This document shows positions 35,294-46,424 of a stretch of 64,000 bases of DNA, in pieces. The DNA lies in the NCBI RefSeq assembly GCF_963675165.1, contig NC_087382.1, positions 1,798,001-1,862,000 on the forward strand. Reading direction: 5' to 3'. A model generated the notes under the pieces. The model was not told the DNA's origin. It did not search any database and worked only from the letters and a program-made list of their open reading frames with translations. The position numbers and the translations under genes are program-made. This stretch comes from Halichondria panicea (taxonomy: Eukaryota > Porifera > Demospongiae > Suberitida > Halichondriidae). The stretch's first letter is position 1. The number at the start of each line of letters is the position of its first letter.

Positions 35294-35983
35294 TGGTAAA
35301 AAACCACAATTAATTATGTTAACCCACAATGTAAACATGGACTACTTGAGTGGTTTCTTTACTAGCTGTTAAGTTTTGCAGTATCAAATCAAAAATTGGC
35401 CTATATAGTGTTGACTGTGCACTATAAATCTAGCAGCTATATATAGGGCTGCAGTAAATCCTACTCCTATAGCACTTTGAAATGTGAACATGTTGATAGC
35501 AGTGGTGTAGGAAGAGGGCTAATCACTTAGAGCATGGATAGTAAAAAAGCTTAGAGGAGAAGTTGATACGCATGTGCGCACATATTAAGTGTGCCCCCAA
35601 AAAGTGCTCTGGGATTGGTTCTAGGCATGTGTATTTGCGTACAATTGAAAGCTTGATTCTTTGATTCCATTGAGCTTGGGCAGAAATAGACTAAAACAAC
35701 AGCAAGCATGCATGCAGTGTTATATATAAAGGAAGGCCCTGCAGCCCCTGCATTGTTCCTACACCACTGGATCGATAGGCCGGACAGTTAGAAAGATACT
35801 GACTGGTACTGTAATTTACTACAATAGTACATTGCAGTGGTTTCATTTTTGTGTTCATGTGTTGCAAAGGTGCTTAAAACTGCTGTATTCACGGGTATAA
35901 GTACATGGACCAATTAGACGAGCTGTACATTGGAACTTGAGCAGGCGTTTTTTCAAACAGCGAACGGCCTGGTCTCGAGGCTA
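34545..35983. mobile_element. Mutator-like element E (1439 bp) carrying copied flanking DNA
   Basis: The ends are TAGCCTCGAGACCAGG and its inverse, with inverted repeats of about 75 bp that include CTCAAGTTCCAATGTAC. The flanks AAACACACG and AGACACACG form a 9-bp duplication with one mismatch. The interior at about 35245-35760 resembles 32840-33410 outside the element (CA repeat, CCCACAATGTAAACATGGAC, AAGCTTGATTCTTTGATTC), so the element contains a copy of neighbouring genomic DNA. The left end of its duplicate is at 63942. Confidence 0.75.
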
Positions 35984-36251
35984 AGACACACGTGTTTACA
36001 AAAATTACAGACTAAAAATACATGCATGGAAAGTTCTAGAACAATTAATCTAAGTAATTACGGTAACTTAATCAGTTAGTCTCGCAATCTATCACAGTCT
36101 GTGTGGTTATCGTATAGAATTTGATTAAGTGGCGACAAATTACTGTGTAGGAGTTAAATTACATCTGTGGTGGTTCCATGAATCCATGCAGTTAATTCCT
36201 GGTAAGAATGTATAATTATTGCTTACAGGCACATGCATGCATGATCATGAG

Positions 36252-36258
36252 TATATAA
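36252..36258 (+). promoter_or_regulatory. TATA box of P4
   Basis: TATATAA, 83 bases before the P4 ATG. The surrounding block (GAGTATATAAGTGGGTC ... TTTTCTCATTGAC) is shared with the other P promoters although the P4 protein is the most diverged. Confidence 0.75.
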
Positions 36259-36334
36259 GTGGGTCACATTTTCTCATTGACATTGACTGCAATTGTTCAT
36301 CATTTCAAGTTGTTTTCTGGATATAATTATCATC

Positions 36335-39300
36335 ATGAAGGTTTCAGTGATTGCCACTGTGGCTCTGCTATCTCTCCTGGCTGTGGCCTCTTCTGCTCCT
36401 CATCGTCTGCAAAAAGATAACAACATAGGCAAGTATAATTATATACCCTAGGCACTAATTACACCACTGAATTCATAAGGAACTATAGTAACATTGTTAA
36501 TTTTAGTTGGTTCACATGTTCTGGCCTTATGTGAGAATAAATTGACTATAGTTGGCAACCGAAAGGTCGAGAAACAGGGATACTACAAGAATGCTGAACA
36601 GGCCGACGAGCAGGGATACTACCAGAATGCCGACGAGCAGGGATACTACCAGAATGCCGACGAGCAGGGATACTACCAGAATGCCGATGAGCAGGGATAC
36701 TACAAGAATGCTATGACTGAACAAAACGGTGGCCCCTGTAAGTACCTCCCCTCTACCAATACCACCACTAGAATTCGTGAGAAAGTGACACCATTCATTT
36801 ATACATACTCGATAGTTGTCATAATTATGAAAACAAATTTACTATACAGCCGTTCGTGAGCAAGGCTATTATAAGCAGCTGATGGATGCCCTCAAGCAAC
36901 AAGATGGCGGCCCATGTAAGTCCTTCCACCAACAACACGACTATAATGCACAAGAAAGTGACACCATTCATTTTATAGTTTGTTTACATACTCGATAGTT
37001 GTCATATAATTATGAGAACAAATTTACTATACAGCTGTTCGTGAGCAGGGCTATTATAAGCAGCTGATGGATGCCCTCAAGCAACAAGATGGCGGCCCAT
37101 GTAAGTCCTTCCACCAACAACACGACTATAATGCACAAGAAAGTGACACCATTCATTTTATAGTTTGTTTATATACTCGATAGTTGTCATAATTATGAGA
37201 ACAAATTTACTATACAGCTGTTCGTGAGCAAGGCTATTATAAGCAGCTGATAGATGCCCTGCAGCAAGGATACTATCAAGCTGATGAGCAGGGATACTAC
37301 AAGAATGCTATGACTGAACAAAAAGGTCCCGGTAAGTACCTCCCCTCTACCAATACCACCACTAGAATTCGTGAGAAAGTGACACTATTAATTTATAGTT
37401 TGTTTACATACTCGATAGTTGTCATAATTATGAGAACAAATTTACTATACAGGCGTTCGTGAGCAAGGCTATTATAAGCAGCTGATGGATGTCCTCAAGC
37501 AACAAGATGGCGGCCCATGTAAGTCCTTCTACCAACAATTGCAACACGACTATAATGCACAAGAAAGTGACACCATTCATTTTATAGTTTGTTTACATAC
37601 TCGATAGTTGTCATATAATTATGAGAACAAATTTACTATACAGCTGTTCGTGAGCAAGGCTATTATAAGCAGCTGATGGATGCCCTCAAGCAACAAGATG
37701 GCGGCCCATGTAAGTCCTTCCACCAACAACACGACTATAATGCACAAGAAAGTGACACCATTCATTTTATAGTTTGTTTACATACTCGATAGTTGTCATA
37801 ATTATGAGAACAAATTTACTATACAGCTGTTCGTGAGCAAGGCTATTATAAGCAGCTGATAGATGCCCTGCAGCAAGGATACTATCAAGCTGATGAGCAG
37901 GGATACTACAAGAATGCTATGACTGAACAAAAAGGTCCCGGTAAGTACCTCCCCTCTACCAACATGCACCACCACTAGAATTCGTGAGAAAGTGACACCA
38001 TTCATTTTATAGTTTGTTTACATACTCAATAGTTGTCATAATTATGAGAACAAATTTACTATACAGGCGTTCGTGAGCAAGGCTATTATAAGCAGCTGAT
38101 GGATGCCCTCAAGCAACAAGATGGCGGCCCATGTAAGTCCTTCCACCAACAACACGACTATAATGCACAAGAAAGTGACACTATTCATTTTATAGTTTGT
38201 TTACATACTCGATAGTTGTCATAATTATGATTATGAAAGCAAATTTACTATACAGCTGTTCGTGAGCAAGGCTATTATAAGCAGCTGGATGCCCTCAAGC
38301 AACAAGATGGCGGCCCATGTAAGTCCTTCCACCAACAACACGACTATAATGCACAAGAAAGTGACACCATTCATTTTATAGACATACTCGATAGTTGTCA
38401 TAATTATGAGAACAAATTTACTATACAGCTGTTCGTGAGCAAGGCTATTATAAGCAGCTGATGGATGCCCTCAAGCAACAAGATGGCGGCCCATGTAAGT
38501 CCTTCCACCAACAACACGACTATAATTCACAAGAAAGTGACACCATTCATTTTATAGTTTGTTTACATACTCGATAGTTGTCATATAATTATGAGAACAA
38601 ATTACTATACAGCTGTTCGTGAGCAAGGCTATTATAAGCAGCTAATGGATGCCCTCAAGCAACAAGATGGCGGCCCATGTAAGTTCTTCCACCAACAACA
38701 CGACTATAATGCACAAGAAAGTGACACCATTCATTTTATAGTTTGTTTACATACTCGATAGTTGTCATAATTATGAAAGCAAATTTACTATACAGCTGTT
38801 CGTGAGCAAGGCTATTATAAGCAGCTGATGGACGCCCTGAAGCAACAAGATGGCCCAGGTAAGTCATTCCACTAATATCACGACTATAATGCATGAGAAA
38901 GTGACACCATTGATTTGAGTTGGTTCCCATGCATGTTTGATAGTTGTCATACGTTATTTACTACAGTTCGTGAGCAACACTATTATCAGCAGAAGGATGC
39001 TCAGATGCAACAAGATATCCCAAGTAAGTATATCCCACCAACACCATGCACTGCTAGAATTCATGATAAAGTGACACCATTAATTTTAGTTAGTTCACAT
39101 GTTTCGTATAGCCATCACATGAGAATAATTTACTACAGCTGAGAAGACACCAGGAACAGATGCTCCGATGCAAAAAGATGGCTCAGGTAAGTATATATAC
39201 CTTCCATCAACACCATGCACTATAGAATTAATATAGTTAGCTAAATGTATATATTAGAGAATCAATTTTTGCTGTCACGTGTGAATAATCACTTTTTATA

Positions 39301-39472
39301 TATACTTGCAGTTGATGAGCTACTGCTAGCAGTTGTGCAGTCCATGCTGGATGAGTGAGTGAGATTTCTCTTTGCTGCATGATATACTGGTTACAATTAT
39401 TGTTACATGCATGCATGATTGAATCCACTATAGCTATTTCATCAAAACTTTTATTTGTGCAGGCAAAAGTAA
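36335..39472 (+). CDS. P4: intact 17-exon secreted repeat protein, 417 aa
   Basis: Exons: 36335-36428, 36552-36737, 36850-36915, 37035-37100, 37218-37331, 37453-37518, 37644-37709, 37827-37940, 38067-38132, 38256-38318, 38429-38494, 38613-38678, 38796-38858, 38967-39023, 39139-39186, 39312-39354, 39463-39472. They sum to 1254 bases, an exact frame of 417 residues. Introns are phase 1 throughout except the last (phase 2). Intron 1 uses a GC donor (G|GCAAGT). Exon 1 is a signal peptide. Exon 2 has four or five GYYQNADEQ units. Exons 3-13 each encode VREQGYYKQLMDALKQQDGG plus P, and two long ones add GYYQADEQGYYKNAMTEQKG-like text. Exon 14 resembles the leader of the other P proteins. Exon 16 gives DELLLAVVQSMLDE. 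The protein is Cys-free, Tyr/Gln-rich and secreted, of unknown function. It is the divergent member of the family, and its repeats are spread over exons instead of within one. Confidence 0.85.
36850..38858 (+). repeat. Tandem exon-intron array of P4
   Basis: Eleven exons (A = 63-66 bases, B = 114 bases) come in the order A A B A A B A A A A A. The introns, about 100-125 bases, are near-identical and all end TTACTATACAG. Exon and intron thus repeat together as genomic units of roughly 180-240 bases. Each exon is symmetrical (phase 1-1). Confidence 0.9.
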
Positions 39473-39643
39473 ACCAGCCGAATACGATAAACCAACAAGA
39501 ACACATAATAGTAGAACACGTTAGAAATTGTAGAACACCTTAGAGCAATGCAATATATCACCTAATTATTGTTAGAAACAATTGACAATGTAGAAGAACA
39601 TGCACTGTAGAAATATAATGTAATACAGTAGCTAGCAAGAGAC
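39473..39643. other. P4 3' flank
   Basis: Short gene-free stretch after the stop, with the family-typical AACCAGCCGAA and TAGAACAC sequences, presumably 3' UTR. Confidence 0.5.
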
Positions 39644-39719
39644 TAGCCTCGACCCCAGGCCGATTCGTCTCCAATTGAACGCTAGTTCGCCTTTAACAAT
39701 CGGCCTGGGACCGAGGCTA
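39644..39719. mobile_element. 76-bp Mutator-like MITE
   Basis: TAGCCTCGACCCCAGGCCG end with its inverse, flanked by GCAAGAGAC on both sides (39635-39643 and 39720-39728). It has no coding content. Confidence 0.9.
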
Positions 39720-39728
39720 GCAAGAGAC

Positions 39729-41106
39729 ATGAAATACTTTATAGCTTATGAGTTACGAAACTTCAATCGAGGCCAGGCTGCATGCATATATTAATGTAGC
39801 CTGCATGAAGATAGCAGATGATCATGTTAAATCATTTTCTCATATAATTAGAATACTGTGTTTCATAATATACTCCGACTGTGTTTACTGCAGACTCAGA
39901 GACTTAGTTAAGCATGTATGCATGCATGGGGTTCTGTTTATACTGCATGTGGGTTTTGGATCTACACACAATGCAAAATAGAATCTTAACATGCGCTTCT
40001 TTTTAATTATATGCTTCGGTGGCACCGGTGCGCATGCGCAAGCGTAGACTGTTACAGCTGCTTTAAGATCAATGAAGTGCAAGTATAAGAGTAGGCTTCT
40101 AGTTACGTTTTCTTGGATTTTAATTCGTTGATTTGCAAAATAAATGCTTCGGTGGCATCGGTGCGCATGCGCAAACGTAGACTGTTATTAAGATCAATAA
40201 AGTGCAAGTAAGAGTAGGCTTCTAGTCACGTTTTCTTGAATTTTAATTCGTTGATTTGCAAAATAATGCTTCGTTCTCGACCAGCTTCTTTTTTCTGGAA
40301 AGAGTGTACGTGGAGAACTTCACTATTGTAACACGGTTCTCAATAATAATTGTATCACATCTCGTGTACACACACATACGTCACATTACATCACGTAAAG
40401 TAAAGCATGTATATATATCTAAACAACGAATCTAAACTTATATACAGGGTTCTGGTTCAATGAGTTCTGTTTTACACTATCAAGACTTATGTCAGGCAAC
40501 TTGGCTCTGAGTTACAATAACTTTTAACGCGAGGCGCGTAAGCGGCGACATCGTTTGGTTTGTAAACATGTCCCTATTCTCCACTACCAGGTAACTTAAT
40601 GTTACTATTATAGACTGGGTAGCCTTAATAGTTCTAATCCTTGCTCTCTAGATTTTGCCCTCGAGCTATATTAGGTCTGGCCCTGTGGTTTCGTGGTTGA
40701 AGGTCTGACCACGAATATTTCCCCACAAAACCACGAAAATTACCCTCTATATATACGGTATACACGCATAACTTGTATATATGTTGCCATGGTTGCATTG
40801 GTCATGGTTACATGACTTTAGGCCCTGATTATGCTCAGAATAATTTTAGCGTTACATATATAGGTGTAAAAATAATAATTGGCATCATCCATTTTTGGTA
40901 AAGATCATTGCATTAAGTTTTGCATAACGACGTTTTCATGGCAAAAAATGCTGAAAGTGAATATTGTGGATCAGCAACATAACAATTTTTTATGAGAATA
41001 GTAATCGGATTTTTTATAAGGAATAAAATAATGCGTGAAAAAAGCTGCTATATATTAGCCTATAATTATTACCTGGAAACACACACAATAATGGCCCATT
41101 TGTATA
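39729..41106. other. Intergenic, no gene seen
   Basis: Contains two head-to-tail copies of the promoter-like cassette (about 40010-40275). The remainder is AT-rich with no ORF that I can support. Confidence 0.6.
40010..40275 (+). promoter_or_regulatory. Promoter-like cassettes with NRF1-type palindromes, copies 2 and 3
   Basis: TGCGCATGCGCA at 40029-40040 and 40162-40173. Each is followed by GTAGACTGTTA, AAGATCAATGAAGTGCAAG or AAGATCAATAAAGTGCAAG, and then TAGGCTTCTAGT and TTTTAATTCGTTGATTTGC. The period is about 130 bases. Confidence 0.4.
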
Positions 41107-41165
41107 TAATAAATTATGTGTTTTTGTAGAATGAACTCTTACTGTTCTGTGAATCCATATTAGTA

Positions 41166-41239
41166 TTAACTGTGAGCTGGCCCAATATATAGGTTACTCT
41201 ATAATGTGTCAACCTTTTATTGGGCCAGCTCACAGTTAA
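41166..41239. other. 74-nt near-perfect hairpin, copy 4
   Basis: Arms as in the other copies, with a one-base longer interior (CCCAATATATAGGTT). Confidence 0.65.
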
Positions 41240-41401
41240 AAACTTTATACTATAATACATCTCACTATTTCGGCTGTGAATGGAGTTAATTCATATTAGG
41301 CTAACGTGCAATGAAATTGGATTTATGCATGTGTGTTTGGATGTTGTTGCTATACACGAACTAAAAGTGGATAAAAGTTTGATATACTTGAATCCGTACT
41401 A

Positions 41402-41710
41402 GGGCTGTCCCAATTATTCAAAAAAATTTGCCTATTATATATCCTTATTAGAATTTCTCAATTTTACTTCCTATTATTCCCAGATAATTACCCATTATTC
41501 TCTATTATTCTCATTGAAAAGCCAACATGAACATGAACCATAAACAATATAAATGACATTGCAGCCATAACAATTGACAGTGTACTGCACTTACATTAGA
41601 ATAATGTAAATAACTGACCTCTATGACCTTTTAAACCTCTGACTCTACCCTAAATTTTTTTAGCCTCACCTATTATTCTCAAAACTATTCTAGAATAATT
41701 GGGACAGCCC
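41402..41710. mobile_element. Complete Tc1/mariner-type MITE (309 bp)
   Basis: GGGCTGTCCCAATTATTC at the left and its inverse at the right, each bordered by TA (41400-41401 and 41711-41712). It is AT-rich inside with no ORF. Half of another copy opens the window at 1-147. Confidence 0.85.
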
Positions 41711-42669
41711 TAATCCTATGGGCATTATTCTCTATAAAAAAACGTTTGTGTGCAAGTCACTGATGGGCCATGTCAGAAGGAAGTAAACTGTAGTCAGGAC
41801 AATAGTTGTTAAGGTGGAGAAACAGCATTGTACAACGTAGCAACCCTGCAGGTCCAGGTCATGGCTCCTCATTTGTAACTATACAGCTTGTATGCATAAT
41901 TAATTTATTGTCTATAATTATAGTTGTGCCGCTCAAATTGTGTTGCACATACACAAATATACCATGCATGCGCAGGCAGACTGGAGTATATAGGAGGAGA
42001 GTCAGGTCTTTAATGAACGTTAATTACATTATGATCGTCTAGTTTTTCTTTTTTACCTCCAATCCTTCATCGGGATTAGAGGTAATAGAGATGGTAATTA
42101 TTAAAATGCAATTAAAGTGCACCGAGACAGATTTAAATTAATTGACCCTGACTATAATTATCATACAGCGCCATGATAGTTGACAGCTGAAGGCAAGGGA
42201 TAGGGTTAGAGTTAGGGTTATATAGGCCAATAGGGTTAGGCATCTGTGTTACTATTCACTTTCACACTTCCCATGCATATAATTATAATTATAGCACAAC
42301 AAACAACACATACAATAAACACAGGCTTTATCAACAATACCAGCTGTATAGCTACTATACGTAATAATTATTAGTGGAAAAGAGTGGTATAGTACTACCA
42401 GATACATTCATCTTGTGGGCCGATAACACCTGGGATTATAGTGCTTCTGATAGATCCAATGTGATGAATCCGTGCAGTCCATGTGGTTATGAGCTGGAAT
42501 TATGCTTCTGCTAATAGGAGGAAATTAGATTGCTGCAGTACTGCATGTACAGTCAGTCCATGAATGCATGTGGTTTTTATCTGGAAATATGTTTCTGCTA
42601 AATGAAAATAGAATCCATTCAGTCCATGTGGTACCACATCAGTGCACACATAACACATGAATCCATGAC

Positions 42670-42676
42670 TATATAA
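42670..42676 (+). promoter_or_regulatory. TATA box of P5
   Basis: TATATAA, 86 bases before the P5 ATG, in the conserved block. Confidence 0.7.
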
Positions 42677-42755
42677 GTGAGTTCAATTTTCTCATTGACA
42701 TTCACTGCAATTGTTCATCATTTCAAGTTGTAAAGGATTTTCTCTGGATATCATC

Positions 42756-44511
42756 ATGAAGATTTCAATGATTGCCACTGTGGCTCTGCTATCTCTTGTG
42801 GCCCTGGCCTCTTCTGCTCCTCATCGCTCTTATTATCAGGAGAAAGATGCTCAGCAACAGCACGACTATAAATATTACGATCAGCTGAAGGATGCCCTGG
42901 AGCAAAGCAATGGTAATTTCACCAACACCATGCACTAGAAAGTAACACCATTATTCCATAATTTGTTGTTTCGTATTCACTAATTACTTATGAATTTATA
43001 ACAGTTGAGGAGGCTCGTCAGCAACGCGGTAACTACAACTACAAGACACAGATGCAGCAGGACGGTGGCCCAAGCAACTATTACTATAAGACACAGATGC
43101 AGCGGCCCAAGCAACTATTACTATAAGGCACAGATGCAGCAGGACGGTGGCCCAAGCAACTATTACTATAAGGCACAGATGCAGCAGGACGGTGGCCCAA
43201 GCAACTATTACTATAAGACACAGATGCAGCAGGACGATCGCCCAAGCAACTATTACTATAAGGCACAGATGCAGCAGGACGGTGGCCCAAGCAACTATTA
43301 CTATAAGGCACAGATGCAGCAGGACGGTGGCCCAATTAAGCAACTATTACTATAAGGCGCAGATGCAGCAGGACGGTGGCCCAAGCAACTATTACTATAA
43401 GGCACAGATGCAGCAGGCTGATCGCCCAAGCAACTATTACTATAAGGCACAGATGCAGCAGGACGGTGGCCCAAGCAACTATTACTATAAGACACAAATG
43501 CAGCAGGACGGTGGCCCAAGCAGCTATTACTACAAGGCACAGATGCAGCAGGACGGTGGCCCAAGCAACTATTACTATAAGGCACAGATGCAGCAGGACG
43601 GTGGCCCAAGCTATAAGACACAGATGCAGCAGAACGATGGCCCAAGTAACTATTACTATAAGACACAGATGCAGCAGAACGATCGCCCAAGCAACTATTA
43701 CTATAAGGCACAGATGCAGCAGGACGGTGGCCCAAGCAACTATTACTATAAAGCCCAGATGCAGCAGGACGGTGGCCCAAGCAACTATTACTATAAGGAG
43801 CAGATGCAGCAAAATGGCCCATGTAAGTACCTTTCACCAAAACTCATAGTGAAACCATTAATTTGATATTTTTTGTATTGCCATCACATGAGAATATTTC
43901 ACTATACAGCGGAGGAGGCCCGTCAGCAACACGCAACTATTACTATAAGGCACAGATGCAACAAGATGAGCCATGTAAGTACTTTCAACAACTCGACCAT
44001 GCAGAATTCATAAGAATGTGACGCTATGCATTAAGTTTAAATGTTTTATAGTAATATCACATAAGAATAATTTACTACAGCTGATGATTGGACACCAGAG
44101 ACACCAGCTGAGGTAGATGCTATGCAAGAAGAGCGCCCATGTAAGTACACTTTCCACCAACTAATGAGTGCTACTAATCATGAACGCGGCACTATTCATT
44201 TTAGTCTAATTGCAGTTTAATGCCTTCGTAGTTTCTCAACACCAATCACCTAAATATAGAACCGATTTCAGCTGCAGTATAATAGTAATGTATATGGTTA
44301 TCAACAATAATTTGCTGTTACATTAATGATCACTTTCTTCAGCTGACAGTCTACTGCTAGCAGCACTGCAGTCCCTGTTGGACAAGTGAGTGTATGAGAC
44401 TTCTCTGCATGGTTGCGTAATATGCTATTATCGTTGCATGAAGAGATAATTAATTAAATCATAATGCATTGTTTTATCCAAGCTCTTTATTTGTGCAGAC
44501 AAGAAGAGTAA
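42756..44511 (+). pseudogene. P5: P-family gene disabled by small indels
   Basis: Exons corresponding to P2: 42756-42912, 43005-43822, 43910-43974, 44081-44140, 44343-44385 and 44499-44511 (TAA). Exon 1 is intact, with the same signal peptide. In exon 2 an 8-base deletion (GATGCAGCGGCCC at about 43097) puts a TAA at 43124-43126. Farther on, an inserted ATTA near 43335 shifts frame again, and exon 3 has lost one G (CACGCAAC). Exons 4-6 match P2 almost exactly. The repeat exon has 3-4 more units than P2. The decay looks very recent, and an assembly error is possible. The long ORF at 43147-43866 is a mixture of two repeat frames and not a separate gene. Confidence 0.75.
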
Positions 44512-45423
44512 ACCAGCCGAACATGAGAAGCACGGATACTGAAATAGTAGAACACATTAAAAATTGCAGTGTGAAAATTTCTAGTTATAATTATGATAAT
44601 GAGATCAATAGAAATGAGTGAAATTCAACTTCAGACCAGGCTGCATGTTGTAATCATTATTAATTAATCACAATCATCATGAAGTTGCAGTGACCCAGTC
44701 AGAGGGCATGCATATGCACAGTTCTAATAATAATATAGGCTAATTGTGGTGTACATGCTCATTGAGCATTGAGTTTTATGTGCAAGGACCTATACAGTGC
44801 ATGCATGCCACACACATAGGCCTGTGCCAAATGTTCCTATAATAGCTTATATAGGTTATGCAGTACTCATTGCATCACACATACATACCTCCCAGACAAC
44901 ATTTAACACTAGACGTTTAGTTTAGTTCAGTGAGATTTTTACTTCCTTTACCATCGAGCTTATTAATTTTGATACCAGTCTTACCATGATAAACTATTTT
45001 CGTACTTTTCACAGTATATAGCCAGCAGATAACATAATTGTAAACACATGAATTGGCTTTTATAAAAGACGCTTTATTATCTATACCAACTTAAACTCTT
45101 TTACTATACAATAGTGACAAAGATTGTATTACTGAATGCAAAATCATTACCTATAATAATTATAGCATCTTGCAGGAGCTGCTGCAGTACATTATTATGC
45201 CTCGGTATGCGCATAACAATTTCCCCATCATTCTATCTTAATATTCCTATTATTCTCATTCTGATCATTCGAAGAGATGGCATACAAAATTAAGAGCACA
45301 GCACACAACTGACACAAGAGATAAAAAAATATCTCAGTGCTGCTCTCTACGAGAATGTCCTTATGCAAAACTTAATGAAATGATCTTTACCAAAAATAAT
45401 TATAATTTTGTCTAGGTCGGTAG
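44512..45423. other. P5 3' flank and intergenic, no gene seen
   Basis: Near-identical to 17948-18855. No coding sequence or RNA gene is seen. Confidence 0.6.
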
Positions 45424-46134
45424 TAGCCTCGATCCCAGGCCGCACTTCCTTGAAGGCCGGTGAAGGAGGCTAACACAACCAACACCAGTGCCAGTGCCGT
45501 AATGTCATATCTTGATCCAGATACCAAGGATTGGACTATAGGCTATAGTGTACAATTTCCAATGATGAAAGGTATTATTGATTTATATCGCTCACCTTGA
45601 CAATACATCCCAGGCCCAGCCACTTGTGGACACCCCTGAGCATAGTATACAAGAGATCGATGGCCAGAGTCTGAGGATAGACTCTACCAAGTGTATCTGG
45701 CAATCAATGGTATAATCAAGCGCTTGTATTAAATTGTGTAGTCAATCAAAGGTAGCCACTGATAGCAGAAACTTGAGAACCTAGGTCTGTTCTTTCACAA
45801 GAGTGATGCTCCTTCTTCCTTCGCACAAGACAGCTCCTCACACTCTAGCTAGCTAAGCCTATATCTATGACAAACTAAACTTGCAAAGAATAGACCTATG
45901 ACACGGAGTTCTTTGTGATTTTACGGTGATTTTACGGAGTAAGTATGCTTACATACACTATTAGTGTTTCTATTCGCTCCACCTTGCTCAGGTATTCGCT
46001 TTTTTTTAGCGAATACCTGAGCAACCACAGCAACCACAGCACATGCCCAGATACACGCCCAGATACAATCAATACCAGGCCGAGGAGGCGACCTAGCGTT
46101 CAATTAGAGACGGATCGGCCTGGGATCGAGGCTA
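45424..46134. mobile_element. Mutator-like element B (711 bp), internally deleted form of A
   Basis: Same site and same GGTCGGTAG duplication as element A (45415-45423 and 46135-46143). It lacks about 450 bp between two GATCCCAGGCCG motifs and lacks the 49-bp hairpin insertion. The left inverted repeat is therefore mostly lost. Confidence 0.85.
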
Positions 46135-46424
46135 GGTCGGTAGTAATGTTGTGTTGTGCATACTCATCGCCGTGTATATTATACATGTACTCTCTGACTT
46201 CGTTCACTTTCACACCACCATAGCACTATAGCAACATACAACATAAACACTTGCAATTAATCAACAACTACCAACGTAGCTCCTTTTACAAGGAGAGGTT
46301 TGACCATAGATACTACTGATCTAATGGTTTGACTGCCTAGTATATTTATAAGCAACTCTTGTGGTCCCCATAAAACTGCAAGAAGTTGGAGAATTAAGTT
46401 GCTGCAGCTAGCTAGCTAGGACTA

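Larger units (their letters stand above)
41107..44850. repeat. Segmental duplication unit 3 (contains P5)
   Basis: Resumes homology with the P1/P2 units at GTAGAATGAACTC, so it lacks the part corresponding to 7086-7727. It is closest to unit 2. Upstream of P5 there is no gene, only the hairpin, a MITE, the repeated units and TTAGGG-like runs. Confidence 0.8.

Noticed and set aside
35093-35372. ORFs at 35093-35338 and 35175-35372
   Set aside because: They run over an (AC)n microsatellite and have no other coding signs.
43147-43866. 239-residue ORF inside P5 as a separate gene
   Set aside because: It mixes the two repeat frames through an ATTA insertion, has no start context and reads through the exon 2 donor.
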